Counted from the first letter of the stretch, positions 1 to 8,410 are shown. The stretch is 64,000 nt of DNA from Betaproteobacteria bacterium (GCA_016716425.1 JADJWJ010000012.1:1-64000); one strand, 5' to 3'. Translations and numbers: made by a program. Notes: generated by a model not told the origin, from the letters alone.

Positions 1-79
1 GAGCCCGCTCGACCGACTGTAGGACGGTGATGCACCCGTGCCGGGCACGGGCATGCCACGCCGTACGCCTGCGCCGGCA

Positions 80-545
80 TCACCGGCCGCCCCGCGGCCC
101 GCGTGCGCCGGCCGTCCGCGCCTCCCACAGGTCCTCCAGCGCGTCGGCCAGCGCCGTGGGCACGCGTACGCCCGACGCGCGCACGCCCCAGCGGAAAGCG
201 TGCGAACGGCGGCCTGGCGAGGTCGTCGTAGGTGACCGGCGGCAGCGGGTACAGCGCTTCCAGCCGGAGGTGCAGATACTGCGTCGTCGCGCCGAGTGCC
301 GCCTTCTCGGGCCGCCAGTGCGGCGCGGACTGCGGCTCGGTCAGCGTGTGGCCGGCGCCGAAGATCCCCTTGGGCGGCACGCCCACGCGGACGAGGAACG
401 CGCGGCTGCCGGCCTCGATCGCTCGCGTGCGGCCGGCGCTCCAGTCGGTGTCGACGTGCCCGCGCCGCTGCAGGCGCCGGAGGTCGGCGGCGAGCCCGGG
501 CCACGTCCACAGGGACGGATTCCAGGCGAAGAGATACGTGGCCAT
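80..545 (-). CDS. EVE-like N-terminal domain protein, frameshifted
   Basis: Reading the minus strand from the ATG at 545 gives a protein beginning MATYLFAWNPSLWTWPGL, followed by WSAGRTRAIEAGSRAFLVR, GIFGAGHTL and HW. This WNP...WS.G...G.R.FL.R...GIF.AG...HW pattern is typical of the EVE/PUA-like domain found alone or at the N-terminus of HNH and McrB-linked nucleases, which read modified bases. The frame breaks at about 193-194, where one extra G (C in the coding strand) turns the expected FRWGVRASGVRVP into FPLGRARV; the other frame then continues through ALADALEDLWEA to a TGA at 80-82. Corrected length is about 154 residues, so only the reader domain is present and no nuclease domain follows. 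It lies divergent from rlpA. The fold call is from memory of the family. Confidence 0.55.
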
Positions 546-587
546 GATGTCGCGCGGCGGGAGGCGATGGTAGATTGTGCCCCCAGC

Positions 588-1527
588 ATGCCCCGACTCG
601 CGCTCATCCGGCAATGCGCGGCGCTCGCCGCGTGCGCGTTGCTCGTCGCCGCGTGCGGCACCGCCCCGTCGCGCAAGCCGGCGGCTTCCGCGCCGTCGGC
701 CGTCCCGCCTGCGCCGTCCGGGAAGTACTACAAGGACGACGGCCCGGGCGAGGCGCCGCCGGCGAACCTCGACCAGCTCCCCGACGCGACGCCGCGGCCG
801 GAGCCGCTGCACCGGTTCGCCAACCGGCCGTACACGGTGCTGGGCAAGGACTACGTGCCGGCGACGTCGCTGCGGCCATACCGGGAGCGCGGCGTCGCGT
901 CGTGGTACGGCCGCAAGTTCCACGGCCAGAAGACGTCGATCGGCGAGACCTACGACATGTACGCGATGACGGCGGCGCACCCGACGCTGCCGCTGCCCTC
1001 CCTACGCGCGCGTGACCAACGTCGCGACCGGCAGGAGCGTCGTGGTCCGCGTCAACGACCGCGGCCCGTTCCTGCACGGCCGGATCATCGACCTGTCGTA
1101 CGCCGCGGCGCACAAGGTCGGCATCGCGGCCAGGGGCAGCGGCGAGGTCGAGGTCGAGGCGATCATCCCCGGCGACGCGCCGGTGCTCGCGGCCGCGCCG
1201 CCGCTGCCGCCCGTGGCGGCGGCACCCCCGGCGCCGACCACGGCTGCCGCCAAGCCCGCCGAGCCGCCGCCCGCGCCGATCAGCCGCGACACCGCCGGGG
1301 GTTTCGTGGTGCAGCTGGGCGCGTTCGGCAACTTCGGCAACGCGCAGAACTTCCTCGCCCACGTGCAGGCGCAGCTCGCCGACGCGCAGGTGGAGCCGAA
1401 GGTGCGCGACGTCGGCGGTCTCTACCGCGTCTACGTCGGCCCGTACCCCGACCGCGACGAGGCGCGGCGGGTCGGCGACCGGATCACCGCGGCCTTCGGC
1501 ATGGCGACCGCCATCGCGCCGCATTGA
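588..1527 (+). CDS. rlpA: RlpA septal ring lytic transglycosylase, single-base frameshift
   Basis: RlpA is an outer-membrane lipoprotein that cleaves denuded peptidoglycan at the septum. The ATG at 588 starts a lipoprotein signal with lipobox LVAAC (Cys23). A double-psi beta-barrel follows (GVASWYGRKFHGQKTSIGE, then VVVRVNDRGPF and GRIIDLSYAAA), and after a Pro/Ala linker a C-terminal SPOR domain (GGFVVQLGAFGNFGNAQ ... YRVYVGPYPDRDEA) that binds septal glycan. The two halves are in different frames: at about 1002-1003 an extra C in 'tccctac' breaks LPLPS|YARVTN. Both halves are well conserved, so a sequence indel is more likely than a dead gene. Upstream of tolB on the same strand. Confidence 0.85.
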
Positions 1528-1586
1528 GCGCGGCGCGGAACTCGCCCGCGGCCCCGCGGTCAACCCGGTTTGCGCGGCCCGTTCGT

Positions 1587-1592
1587 TATAAT
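1587..1592 (+). promoter_or_regulatory. Candidate -10 box upstream of tolB
   Basis: A perfect TATAAT (context cgttataatcgg) stands out in a roughly 70% GC background, 82 bases before the tolB ATG and after the rlpA stop. No convincing -35 box is visible at 16-18 bp, so this is a candidate only. Confidence 0.4.
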
Positions 1593-1673
1593 CGGCGCGC
1601 CTTCGCAGTGTGCGTGCCGTCCTCGCCGCCGGCGCGCGACCGGCGCGGCGGCCCCTCACCAACAAAGCCCGGC

Positions 1674-2960
1674 ATGCACCGCTCGCTCCGCCTCCTCGCC
1701 GTCCTCGTCGCGCTCTTTGCCCTTCCGTTCTCCGCCGTCCGCGCGCAGCTGACCATCGAGATCGTCGGCGGCGCCGGCACCGCCATCCCGATCGCCGTGG
1801 TCCCCTTCGGCGGCGAGTCCGCGTTCCCGCTCGGCGTGTCGGGCATCGTCGGGGCGGACCTGCAGCGCTCGGGCATGTTCAAGCTCGTCGCCGCCGATGC
1901 GGTCGTCCCGCGGCCGACGCGCGCGGAGGACGTGCAGGTGGACGTCTGGCGCGGGCGCGGCGCCGACGCCGTCGTCGTCGGCTCGATGCAGCCGCTGCCC
2001 GACGGCCGGGTCGACGTGCGCTTCGCGCTGGTCGACGCGGTCAAGCAGTCGACGCTGGCCGCGATGTCGTACACGGTCGCGCCGGCGCAGTTCCGCGCCA
2101 CCGCGCACAAGATCGCGGACGTCATCTACGAGAAGCTGACCGGCGACCGGGGCGTGTTCTCGACGAAGATCGCCTACATCACCAAGGCCGGCGCGCGCTA
2201 CCAGCTGCTGGTGGCCGACGCCGACGGCGCCGATCCGCAGACGATCGTCACGTCCAACGAGCCGCTGCTGTCGCCGCGCTGGTCGCCCGACGGCACCCGC
2301 ATCGCGTACGTGTCGTTCGAGGCGAAGAAGCCCGTCGTGTACGTGCAGAACCTCGCCACGGGCGGGCGGCAGGCCGTCGCCAACTTCCGCGGCAGCAACA
2401 GCTCGCCCGCGTGGTCGCCGGACGGCCGCCAGCTGGCGGTCACGCTGACCAAGGACGGCGGGTCGCAGCTCTTCGTGATGGCCGCCGACGGCAGCGGCGT
2501 GCGCCGCGTGATGTCGTCGAACGCGATCGACACCGAGGCGCACTTCACGCCCGACGGCGGGTCGCTGCTGTACACGTCGGACCGCGGCGGCAGCCCGCAG
2601 ATCTACCGGCTCAACCTGGGCAGCGGCGCGGTGGAGCGGCTCACGTTCGACGGCTCGTACAACGTGTCGGCGCGGCCGCTGCCCGACGGCAAGGGCTTCG
2701 TGTTCGTCCGCCGCGACGGCGGCCGCTTCCAGATCGCAACGCAGGACTACGCCACGCGACAGGTGCAGGTGCTCACGGCCGGCCCCGGCGACGAATCGCC
2801 GAGCATCGCGCCCAACGGCCGGCTCATCCTCTACGCGAACGAAGTCGGGGGGCGTGGTATATTGGCCGCCGTTTCCAGCGACGGCCGCATCAAGCAGCGA
2901 CTCGTCGCTCCGGCCACCGATGTGCGCGAGCCGGCGTGGGGTCCGTATGCGCGACCGTAG
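1674..2960 (+). CDS. tolB: TolB periplasmic beta-propeller protein
   Basis: TolB is the soluble periplasmic part of the Tol-Pal system, which links outer membrane, peptidoglycan and inner membrane during division. The ATG at 1674 gives a 428-residue protein with a Sec signal (MHRSLRLLAVLVALFALPFSAVRA). An N-terminal alpha/beta domain precedes six propeller blades, visible as repeated WSPDGTRIAYVS, WSPDGRQLAVTL and FTPDGGSLLYTS motifs. Length and order match the family. It is followed after 90 bases by pal. tolQ/R/A are not in the window upstream of rlpA, so the Tol cluster is split or begins elsewhere. Confidence 0.95.
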   Translation: MHRSLRLLAVLVALFALPFSAVRAQLTIEIVGGAGTAIPIAVVPFGGESAFPLGVSGIVGADLQRSGMFKLVAADAVVPRPTRAEDVQVDVWRGRGADAVVVGSMQPLPDGRVDVRFALVDAVKQSTLAAMSYTVAPAQFRATAHKIADVIYEKLTGDRGVFSTKIAYITKAGARYQLLVADADGADPQTIVTSNEPLLSPRWSPDGTRIAYVSFEAKKPVVYVQNLATGGRQAVANFRGSNSSPAWSPDGRQLAVTLTKDGGSQLFVMAADGSGVRRVMSSNAIDTEAHFTPDGGSLLYTSDRGGSPQIYRLNLGSGAVERLTFDGSYNVSARPLPDGKGFVFVRRDGGRFQIATQDYATRQVQVLTAGPGDESPSIAPNGRLILYANEVGGRGILAAVSSDGRIKQRLVAPATDVREPAWGPYARP

Positions 2961-3050
2961 CGCGATCCCGACCGCAGCGGCTCATCCGTTGATTCATCCA
3001 TCGCGCCCGCGTCGTTCGGCGCCTGCGCGTCATCCCGAGCAGGAGGCCCC

Positions 3051-3596
3051 ATGAAAAGAATCGTCCTCGCCGCCATCGCCGCGGCGTTTCTCGCCGGCTG
3101 CCAGACGACGCCCACGACCGCGCCGGTCGAAGACAAGTCGGCGGCGGGCGATCCGTCGGCCGCCGCGACGGCCGGTGCGTCGACCAGCGGCACGAGCACC
3201 GCGGGCGTCGGCGGGACCAGCATGGCGGAGAAAGATCCGCGCAAGGACCCCGGCAACATTCTCTACAAGCGCAGCATCTACTTCGAGTTCGACAGCTTCG
3301 CCGTCGCCGACCAGTACAAGCCGCTCATCGAGGCGCACGCGAAGTACCTCGCGGCCAACCGCAACGCCAAGGTCGCGCTGCAGGGCCACGCCGACGAGCG
3401 CGGCTCGCGCGAGTACAACATCGCGCTCGGGCAGAAGCGCTCGGATGCCGTCAAGCGGATGATGACGCTGCTGGGCGTGCAGGAGGCCATCGTCGAGACG
3501 GTGAGCTTCGGCGAGGAGAAGCCGAAGAACCCCGGCCACGACGAGGCATCGTGGGCCGAGAACCGCCGCGTCGACATCTTCTACGCCGGCGAGTGA
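3051..3596 (+). CDS. pal: Pal peptidoglycan-associated lipoprotein
   Basis: Outer-membrane lipoprotein that binds peptidoglycan and TolB. The ATG is preceded by a clear ribosome site (gcaggaggcccc). The 181-residue product has a lipobox LAGC (Cys17), a Ser/Thr/Ala-rich linker, then an OmpA-like domain from about residue 70: IYFEFDSFAVADQY, LQGHADERGSREYNIALGQ, and ENRRVDIFY at the end. The Asp and Arg of the ADERGSREYN segment are the diaminopimelate-contact positions of the family. Part of the tolB-pal-cpoB run. Confidence 0.96.
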   Translation: MKRIVLAAIAAAFLAGCQTTPTTAPVEDKSAAGDPSAAATAGASTSGTSTAGVGGTSMAEKDPRKDPGNILYKRSIYFEFDSFAVADQYKPLIEAHAKYLAANRNAKVALQGHADERGSREYNIALGQKRSDAVKRMMTLLGVQEAIVETVSFGEEKPKNPGHDEASWAENRRVDIFYAGE

Positions 3597-3650
3597 CGTC
3601 AGTGCGTGCCCCGGCGCGCCGCACCCGGCACGACGCCGCGCGTGAGTCCT

Positions 3651-3685
3651 CCCTCTCCCGCGTGCGGGAGAGGGCTGGGGTGAGG
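3651..3685. repeat. Dispersed palindromic repeat, family R1 (copy 1)
   Basis: A 35-base element made of a hairpin CCCTCTCCCGCG/TGCGGGAGAGGG followed by a G-rich tail (TTGGGGTGAGG type). Six copies were found in this window, always in gaps or at gene edges. This one lies between pal and cpoB. Confidence 0.85.
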
Positions 3686-3719
3686 ACAAGGACGAGCAAC
3701 GTCACCGCCATCGGACCCT

Positions 3720-3754
3720 CCCTCTCCCGCGCGCGGGAGAGGGTTGGGGTGAGG
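3720..3754. repeat. Dispersed palindromic repeat, family R1 (copy 2), overlaps cpoB start
   Basis: Second R1 copy, 34 bases after the first and in the same orientation. Its tail (gttggggtgagg) contains the GTG used here as the cpoB start, and its stem supplies the purine-rich stretch GGGAGAGGG that sits where a ribosome-binding site would be. Confidence 0.85.
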
Positions 3755-4591
3755 GCCGCGTTCGTCGCGCTCGCGCTGTTCTGCGCCGCGCCCGCCGCGC
3801 ACGCAGGCCTCTTCGACGACGAGGAAGCGCGCAAGCAGATCGCCGCCACCAGCGCGCGGCTGGACCAGGTACAGAAGGACCTCGAGGCGCGTCTTTCCAC
3901 GCTGGAGCAGCAGGCGAAGAACCAGTCGCTCGACCTCCTGCGGGACCTCGAGACGATCAAGACCGACCTCGCGCGGATCCGCGGCCAGATCGAGGTGCTC
4001 ACCCACGAGTTGTCCGAGGCGCAGAAGCGCCAGCGCGACCTGTACGTCGACCTCGACTCGCGCCTGCGCAGGATGGAGGGCGGTCCGAGCGCCGCCGGCG
4101 CCGCGCCCGCGACCGACCCCGCCGCGCCGCCGGCCGTTGCGAGCGCGCCCGCTTCCGCGCTTCCGGCGCCGGCCGCGGGCGCCACGCCGCCGCTCACGGT
4201 GCCCGCGGCGCCTCCCGCCGCCAACGAGCAGCGCGCGTACGATGCCGCGCTCGAAGCGTTCAAGCGCGGCGACTACGGTGGCGCCATCGGCGGGTTCCAG
4301 TCGTTCGTGAAGACCTACCCGAAGAGCGCGCTCGCCCCGTCGGCGCAGTACTGGGTCGGCAACGCGCAGTTCGCCCGCCGCGAGTACCGGTCCGCGATCG
4401 CGTCGCAGCGGCAGCTGATCCAGCTGTGGCCGGACAGCGCGAAGGTGCCCGACGCGCTGCTCAACATCGCGTCGGCGCAATCGGAGCTGGGCGAGGGCGC
4501 GGCCGCGCGGCGCACGCTCGAGGAACTGGTCGGCAAGTACCCGCAGTCGGAGTCCGCCGCCAAGGCGAAGCAGCGCCTCGGCGCGCGTTAG
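3749..4591 (+). CDS. cpoB: CpoB/YbgF cell division coordinator
   Basis: CpoB is a periplasmic protein that couples Tol-Pal to PBP1B during division. Residues about 25-95 form the predicted trimerising coiled coil (EARKQIAATSARLDQVQKDL...), a Pro/Ala linker follows, and the C-terminal 120 residues hold three TPRs (AYDAALEAFKRGDYGGAI, AQYWVGNAQFARREYRSAI, LLNIASAQSELGEGAAA). The GTG at 3749 is chosen because it gives a short but valid signal peptide (RAAFVALALFCAAPAAHA, then GLFDDE). This GTG lies inside an R1 repeat, so the native 5' end seems to have been replaced. No ATG in this frame lies between the pal stop and the signal peptide. Confidence 0.88.
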   Translation: MRAAFVALALFCAAPAAHAGLFDDEEARKQIAATSARLDQVQKDLEARLSTLEQQAKNQSLDLLRDLETIKTDLARIRGQIEVLTHELSEAQKRQRDLYVDLDSRLRRMEGGPSAAGAAPATDPAAPPAVASAPASALPAPAAGATPPLTVPAAPPAANEQRAYDAALEAFKRGDYGGAIGGFQSFVKTYPKSALAPSAQYWVGNAQFARREYRSAIASQRQLIQLWPDSAKVPDALLNIASAQSELGEGAAARRTLEELVGKYPQSESAAKAKQRLGAR

Positions 4592-4652
4592 CACGCCGTT
4601 CACCGGGCCACGTTCGCGCGGGCAGCCCACCGCCTGGTTCCCGATGCTTTGT

Positions 4653-4739
4653 GTCATCCCGAGCGGCGCGAGGGATCTGCTGTTGCGGGAACAGAGCAGC
4701 ATGCATGAGAGCAGATCCCTCCCTCCGGTCGGGATGACA
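4653..4739. repeat. Dispersed palindromic repeat, family R2 (copy 1)
   Basis: An inverted repeat of about 87 bases. Its left arm reads GTCATCCCGAGCG...GAGGGATCTGC and its right arm GCAGATCCCT...CGGGATGAC. Two further copies lie at 44511 and 50156. Placed between cpoB and mutY. Confidence 0.8.
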
Positions 4740-4780
4740 CGGATGTGGAGGACCGACAGCGTTGCACTGTGTCGTTTCCT

Positions 4781-4815
4781 CCCTCTCCCGCTTGCGGGAG
4801 AGGGTTGGGGTGAGG
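4781..4815. repeat. Dispersed palindromic repeat, family R1 (copy 3)
   Basis: R1 copy with stem CCCTCTCCCGC/GCGGGAGAGGG and the usual TTGGGGTGAGG tail, 45 bases before the mutY start. Confidence 0.85.
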
Positions 4816-4860
4816 GTCCGCATCGCACCGGAACCTCGTCCGCGATGCGAAGATAGCCGG

Positions 4861-5907
4861 ATGCCCGCCAAGTCCTTCGCCGCGCGCGTGACCGCGTGGC
4901 AGCGCACGCACGGCCGCCACGACCTGCCGTGGCAGCGCACGCACGACGCCTACCGGATCTGGCTGTCGGAGATCATGCTGCAGCAGACGCAGGTCGCCGC
5001 CGTCGTCCCGTACTACGCGCGCTTCCTCGCGCAGTTTCCCGACGTCGCCGCGTTGGCCCGCGCCCCGCTCGACGACGTGCTGGCGCGGTGGAGCGGCCTG
5101 GGCTACTACCGGCGCGCGCACCACCTGCACGCCGCGGCGCGCGCTATCGTGCGCGACCACGGCGGAACGTTTCCGCGCGACCCGGCAGTCCTCGCGACGC
5201 TGCCGGGCATCGGCCGTTCGACCGCTGCCGCCATCGCCGCGCTCGCGTTCGGCGCACGCGCCGCGATCCTCGACGGCAACGTGAAGCGCGTCCTTGCCCG
5301 TCACCGCGGCATCGACGGCTGGCCGGGCTCGCCGAAGGTCGAGGCCGCGCTGTGGAAGGTCGCCGAGGCGGAGCTGCCCGCGCGCGCCGTCGCCGCGTAC
5401 ACGCAGGGTTTGATGGACCTGGGCGCCACCGTGTGCACGCGCGCGAGTCCGCGCTGCGACGCGTGCCCCGTCGCGGCCGACTGCGTCGCGCGCCGCGCCG
5501 GCCGCACCGCTGCACTCCCGGCGCCGCGCCCGCGCAAGGAACTGCCGCACCGGTCCGTCCGCGTGCTCCTGATCGAACGCGGAGGCGAAGTCCTGCTCGA
5601 GAAGCGCCCGCCCACCGGCGTCTGGAGCGGCTTGTGGAGCCTGCCCGAATGCCCGCTCGACGGCGACGTGTGCGACGTGGTCCATGCGCGCTTCGGCGCG
5701 CGCGTCGACGTGCGCGATGCGCTGCCGCCGATCGAGCACGGCTTCACGCACTTCGCGCTGACGCTGCACCCGCAGCGCGTCGCCGCCCGGCGGTGGCCGG
5801 CGCGCGCCGAAGCGCCGGAGACGCTGTGGCTCTCGCCTGCCGACGCGCAGCACGCGGCGCTGCCGGCACCGATCAGGAAGCTCTTGCGCTCGCTCGACCG
5901 CGTGTGA
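4861..5907 (+). CDS. mutY: MutY adenine DNA glycosylase
   Basis: Removes adenine mispaired with 8-oxoguanine. 348 residues, the usual size. The catalytic Glu37 is in SEIMLQQTQV, the helix-hairpin-helix is LPGIGRSTAAAI (about 114-125), and the second catalytic residue is Asp138 in ILDGNVKRVLAR. Four cysteines at 192, 199, 202 and 208 (C-X6-C-X2-C-X5-C) bind the [4Fe-4S] cluster. From about residue 230 there is the NUDIX-like 8-oxoG recognition domain (VLLEKRPPTGVWSGLWSLPE). All key residues are present. The gene is flanked by R1 repeats and is followed by a repeat-rich gap, so it is probably transcribed alone. Confidence 0.96.
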   Translation: MPAKSFAARVTAWQRTHGRHDLPWQRTHDAYRIWLSEIMLQQTQVAAVVPYYARFLAQFPDVAALARAPLDDVLARWSGLGYYRRAHHLHAAARAIVRDHGGTFPRDPAVLATLPGIGRSTAAAIAALAFGARAAILDGNVKRVLARHRGIDGWPGSPKVEAALWKVAEAELPARAVAAYTQGLMDLGATVCTRASPRCDACPVAADCVARRAGRTAALPAPRPRKELPHRSVRVLLIERGGEVLLEKRPPTGVWSGLWSLPECPLDGDVCDVVHARFGARVDVRDALPPIEHGFTHFALTLHPQRVAARRWPARAEAPETLWLSPADAQHAALPAPIRKLLRSLDRV

Positions 5908-5970
5908 GGAGTCGTTTCGGTCCTGCTTGCGGACGCGGAATCGAGTCTTGCTCGATGCTTCGGCGCCGCC

Positions 5971-6007
5971 CCTCACCCCAACCCTCTCCCCGCAAGCGGG
6001 GAGAGGG
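5971..6007. repeat. Dispersed palindromic repeat, family R1 (copy 4, inverted)
   Basis: R1 in opposite orientation (CCTCACCCCAACCC... then the CTCCCCGCAAGCGGGGAG stem), 63 bases after the mutY stop. Confidence 0.85.
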
Positions 6008-6070
6008 AGTCATCACGATGCGCGACGTCCAGATGTTCCATGCCCCGCATGAGAGGTGAGGAAGTCTTCA

Positions 6071-6219
6071 TCAGGCGCGATGTCGAGATGTTCCTCGCGC
6101 CGCATGATCAGGCGCGATGTCGAGATGTTCCTCGCGCCGCATGATCAGGCGCGGTGTCGAGATGTTCCTCGCGCCGCATGATCAGGCGCGATGTCGAGAT
6201 CATCCACGCGCCGCATGAG
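6071..6219. repeat. 37-bp tandem repeat, four copies, each with a hairpin
   Basis: Four head-to-tail units start at 6071, 6108, 6145 and 6182, an exact 37-base period. Each unit contains GGCGCGA and, 14 bases on, TCGCGCC, a perfect 7-bp stem (one G-for-A change in unit 3). The last unit diverges at its end. A further degenerate copy lies at about 6017-6060. There are no spacers between units. It fills the gap between mutY and the convergent sigma-partner gene. Confidence 0.85.
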
Positions 6220-6283
6220 GGGCGGGGATTGCGCAATTGGCGCGATGCGGAGGCGTGTGCAACCGGCAAGATAGGTGGATCTG

Positions 6284-6319
6284 CCTCTCCCCGCTTGCGG
6301 GGAGAGGGTCGGGGTGAGG
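6284..6319. repeat. Dispersed palindromic repeat, family R1 (copy 5)
   Basis: R1 copy with stem CTCCCCGC/GCGGGGAG and a TCGGGGTGAGG tail, 20 bases beyond the stop of the minus-strand gene at 6340. It may act as a transcript-end hairpin, though it has no U tract. Confidence 0.8.
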
Positions 6320-6339
6320 GGAGTCACCGCACCAGCCAC

Positions 6340-7698
6340 TCACGGCCTGATCGAAGCTGCCAGCTCGCGCAGGTCCTCCGGAATGCGCCGCTGCGCATCG
6401 GGCACGAACTCGCGGAACTCGCGCAGCTCGCGGATCGCCTCGGCGGTGCGGCCTTCGTCGCGCAGCTTGCGGATCTGCGCGATCCATGCATCCGGGTCGC
6501 GCGCCTTCGTCCGCGCGTCCTCCGCCGGCGTCGCGCGCTTCGCGAGCGCGGGCGAGTCCGGCGCCGCCTGCTCGCGCGAGGCGTCGCGCACGAACGCGTT
6601 TTCGCGCGCGCGCATCGCCCCCACGGATGGCTGCGGTGGCAGCGCCGGCGCGGGGGGCGCCGCCAGCGACGACGACGCGCCGGCAGCGGCCGGCACAGGT
6701 GCGCGCGCGCCGGGCGCCTCCGCCGCAGCCTGCCGGCGATCGGCCTCGGCGAAGTCCTTGCGCGCCAGTTCGCGCTTGTCCTGCGCGACGGCCGCCGCCG
6801 GCGCGGACGCCTGCTCCTCGCGCAGGGCTTGCACGGTCCCGGCGGACGCCGCGACGTCGGCGGCCGGCGCCACACTTTTCATCTCCGTCGACTGCGCACT
6901 GCGCGGCGCCGGCGCGGCCGGGAACGGCTCCGGCGCGCGCCCGGCCAGCGTGCCGACGACCGCGGGTGCCTCGCGCGCAGCGTCCATCCGCGCCGCTGGC
7001 GCGGCCGGAGCGGGCACCGCAGAAGGCGTCGACGCGGGAGGTGTCGACGCGAGGGGCGGAGGTGCCGCCGGAGGCGTCGACGCGAGAGGCGGAGGTGCCG
7101 CCGGCGGCGGTCGCGGCGCAGGCAGCGGCGCGGCGGGCCGAGGCCGTGCCGGATGCGTCGGTTCCGCGGCGGACGGCGCCGCCGTCGGCGGCGGGCTCGC
7201 TGGCGCCGCGGCGGGAGCATCCCGCCTGCGCGTCGCCGCGAGTTCGTTGTCGACGGGACGCGCGGGCATGTCCGGCGCCGCGCGCGCTCGCGCGCCGACG
7301 GCCGGTGCCGGCGCCTCGGGCGGCGCCGCGCGCACCTTGACGTCGGCCGCAGGCGCTTCCGGCGTACCGGCCGGTGCGGCCTTCGCCAGTTCCCGCTGCG
7401 GCGCGACCGCGGCCACGCGTTCGGTCGGCGCGACGAGGCTCTCGTCGCGCGGCGACAGCTGCAGCAGCCCGACGGCGACCGCGCCGATCGTCGCGGCGGC
7501 AGCGAGCGGCATCCACCAGCGCTGCGGGCGGTTCGCCTCGCGTGCGGGCTCGACTTTCGCCGGCCCGCTGCCGACGGCGCGATGCGCCGCGGCGAGGATC
7601 GCGCGGTCGAGCGCCGCCGGCGGCCCCTCGCGCGAGTGCGCGCGCCACGCGCGTTCGAGCGCGGGGTCGCGTTCGGGGGAATCCGGTCCGGTCGTCAT
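6340..7698 (-). CDS. Membrane partner of ECF sigma factor, Pro/Ala-rich (putative anti-sigma)
   Basis: A 452-residue protein. About 75 charged residues are followed by one transmembrane helix (WWMPLAAAATIGAVAVGLLQL, about 57-77), then some 300 residues of Pro/Ala-rich sequence with short internal repeats such as PPLASTPPA. A conserved C-terminal block of about 50 residues follows (DPDAWIAQIRKLRDEGRTAEAIREL ...), a helical motif often seen in proteins encoded beside ECF sigma genes. No HxxxCxxC zinc anti-sigma motif and almost no Cys are present. Its ATG overlaps the sigma stop (ATGA), so translation is coupled. Anti-sigma function is inferred from topology and context. Confidence 0.65.
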   Translation of the reverse strand: MTTGPDSPERDPALERAWRAHSREGPPAALDRAILAAAHRAVGSGPAKVEPAREANRPQRWWMPLAAAATIGAVAVGLLQLSPRDESLVAPTERVAAVAPQRELAKAAPAGTPEAPAADVKVRAAPPEAPAPAVGARARAAPDMPARPVDNELAATRRRDAPAAAPASPPPTAAPSAAEPTHPARPRPAAPLPAPRPPPAAPPPLASTPPAAPPPLASTPPASTPSAVPAPAAPAARMDAAREAPAVVGTLAGRAPEPFPAAPAPRSAQSTEMKSVAPAADVAASAGTVQALREEQASAPAAAVAQDKRELARKDFAEADRRQAAAEAPGARAPVPAAAGASSSLAAPPAPALPPQPSVGAMRARENAFVRDASREQAAPDSPALAKRATPAEDARTKARDPDAWIAQIRKLRDEGRTAEAIRELREFREFVPDAQRRIPEDLRELAASIRP

Positions 7699-8315
7699 GA
7701 CCACTCCTCGTGCGCGGAGCCCAGCGCGCCGCGCAGCTTCGCCGTCGCGTAGCGCAGGCGGCTCTTCACGGTCTCCATGCCCACGCCCGTGAGCTCGGCG
7801 ATCTCGGCGAGCGAGAGCCCGCCCTCGTACTGCAGCAGGAACGCGTCGCGCTGCTCCCCCGGCAGCGCGGCGAGCGCCGCGGAGAGCTGCGCGCCCAGTT
7901 CGCGCGACGCCGCGCGTGCGTCGGGCTCGTGCTGCCGCGCGCCCGGCAGCGATTCGACGAGACCACGCGTCCCGCCGCCTTCGTCGTCGTCGCAGTCCTC
8001 GTCGATCGACACGAGCTTCGCCTGCCCGAGAGCACGCCAGTGATCGACGAGGCGGTTGTGCGCGAGCGTGTACAGCCACGTCGTGAACTTCGCGGTCGGC
8101 ACATAGGATGCGCGCACGCGGATCGCGTTCATCCACACGTCCTGGAACAACTCGTCGGCCACGCCCGCGTCGCGGCAGTGGCGCAGCAGGTACCGGTACA
8201 CGCCGCCCTTGTGCCGCGCGTAGAGCGCGTCGAACGCGCCCGCATTCCCCGCACCGTACGCGAGCATCAGCGCTTCGTCGGTGTCGGCGGCGGCCGGGGC
8301 GGGCGAGCCTCGCAT
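7695..8315 (-). CDS. ECF RNA polymerase sigma factor
   Basis: 206 residues from the ATG at 8315. Region 2 is clear (ALYARHKGGVYRYLLRHC, VADELFQDVWMNAIR, TAKFTTWLYTLAHNRLVDHWR) and region 4 ends the protein (ALPGEQRDAFLLQYEGGLSLAEIAE, VGMETVKSRLRYATAKLRGAL). An acidic insert (DEDCDDDEGGG) separates them. It directs transcription of a small, probably envelope-stress regulon. It forms an operon with the downstream membrane partner via a 4-base overlap. An upstream in-frame start at 8390 would add residues without homology. Confidence 0.93.
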   Translation of the reverse strand: MRGSPAPAAADTDEALMLAYGAGNAGAFDALYARHKGGVYRYLLRHCRDAGVADELFQDVWMNAIRVRASYVPTAKFTTWLYTLAHNRLVDHWRALGQAKLVSIDEDCDDDEGGGTRGLVESLPGARQHEPDARAASRELGAQLSAALAALPGEQRDAFLLQYEGGLSLAEIAELTGVGMETVKSRLRYATAKLRGALGSAHEEWS

Positions 8316-8410
8316 GGCCCGCCCAGTATGCAAGCGCGCCCGGCGCGTTTCAACGCCGGGCGCCGCATGCGACGCGGGACGCGGGAGCACGTGCCCGTCT
8401 TACGCCGCGC

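Noticed and set aside
588..1527. rlpA region as two separate genes
   Set aside because: The break falls in the middle of one beta-barrel domain and a single extra C restores the full RlpA order.
6071..6219. Possible CRISPR array
   Set aside because: Units are directly adjacent with an exact 37-base period and no variable spacers; no cas gene nearby.
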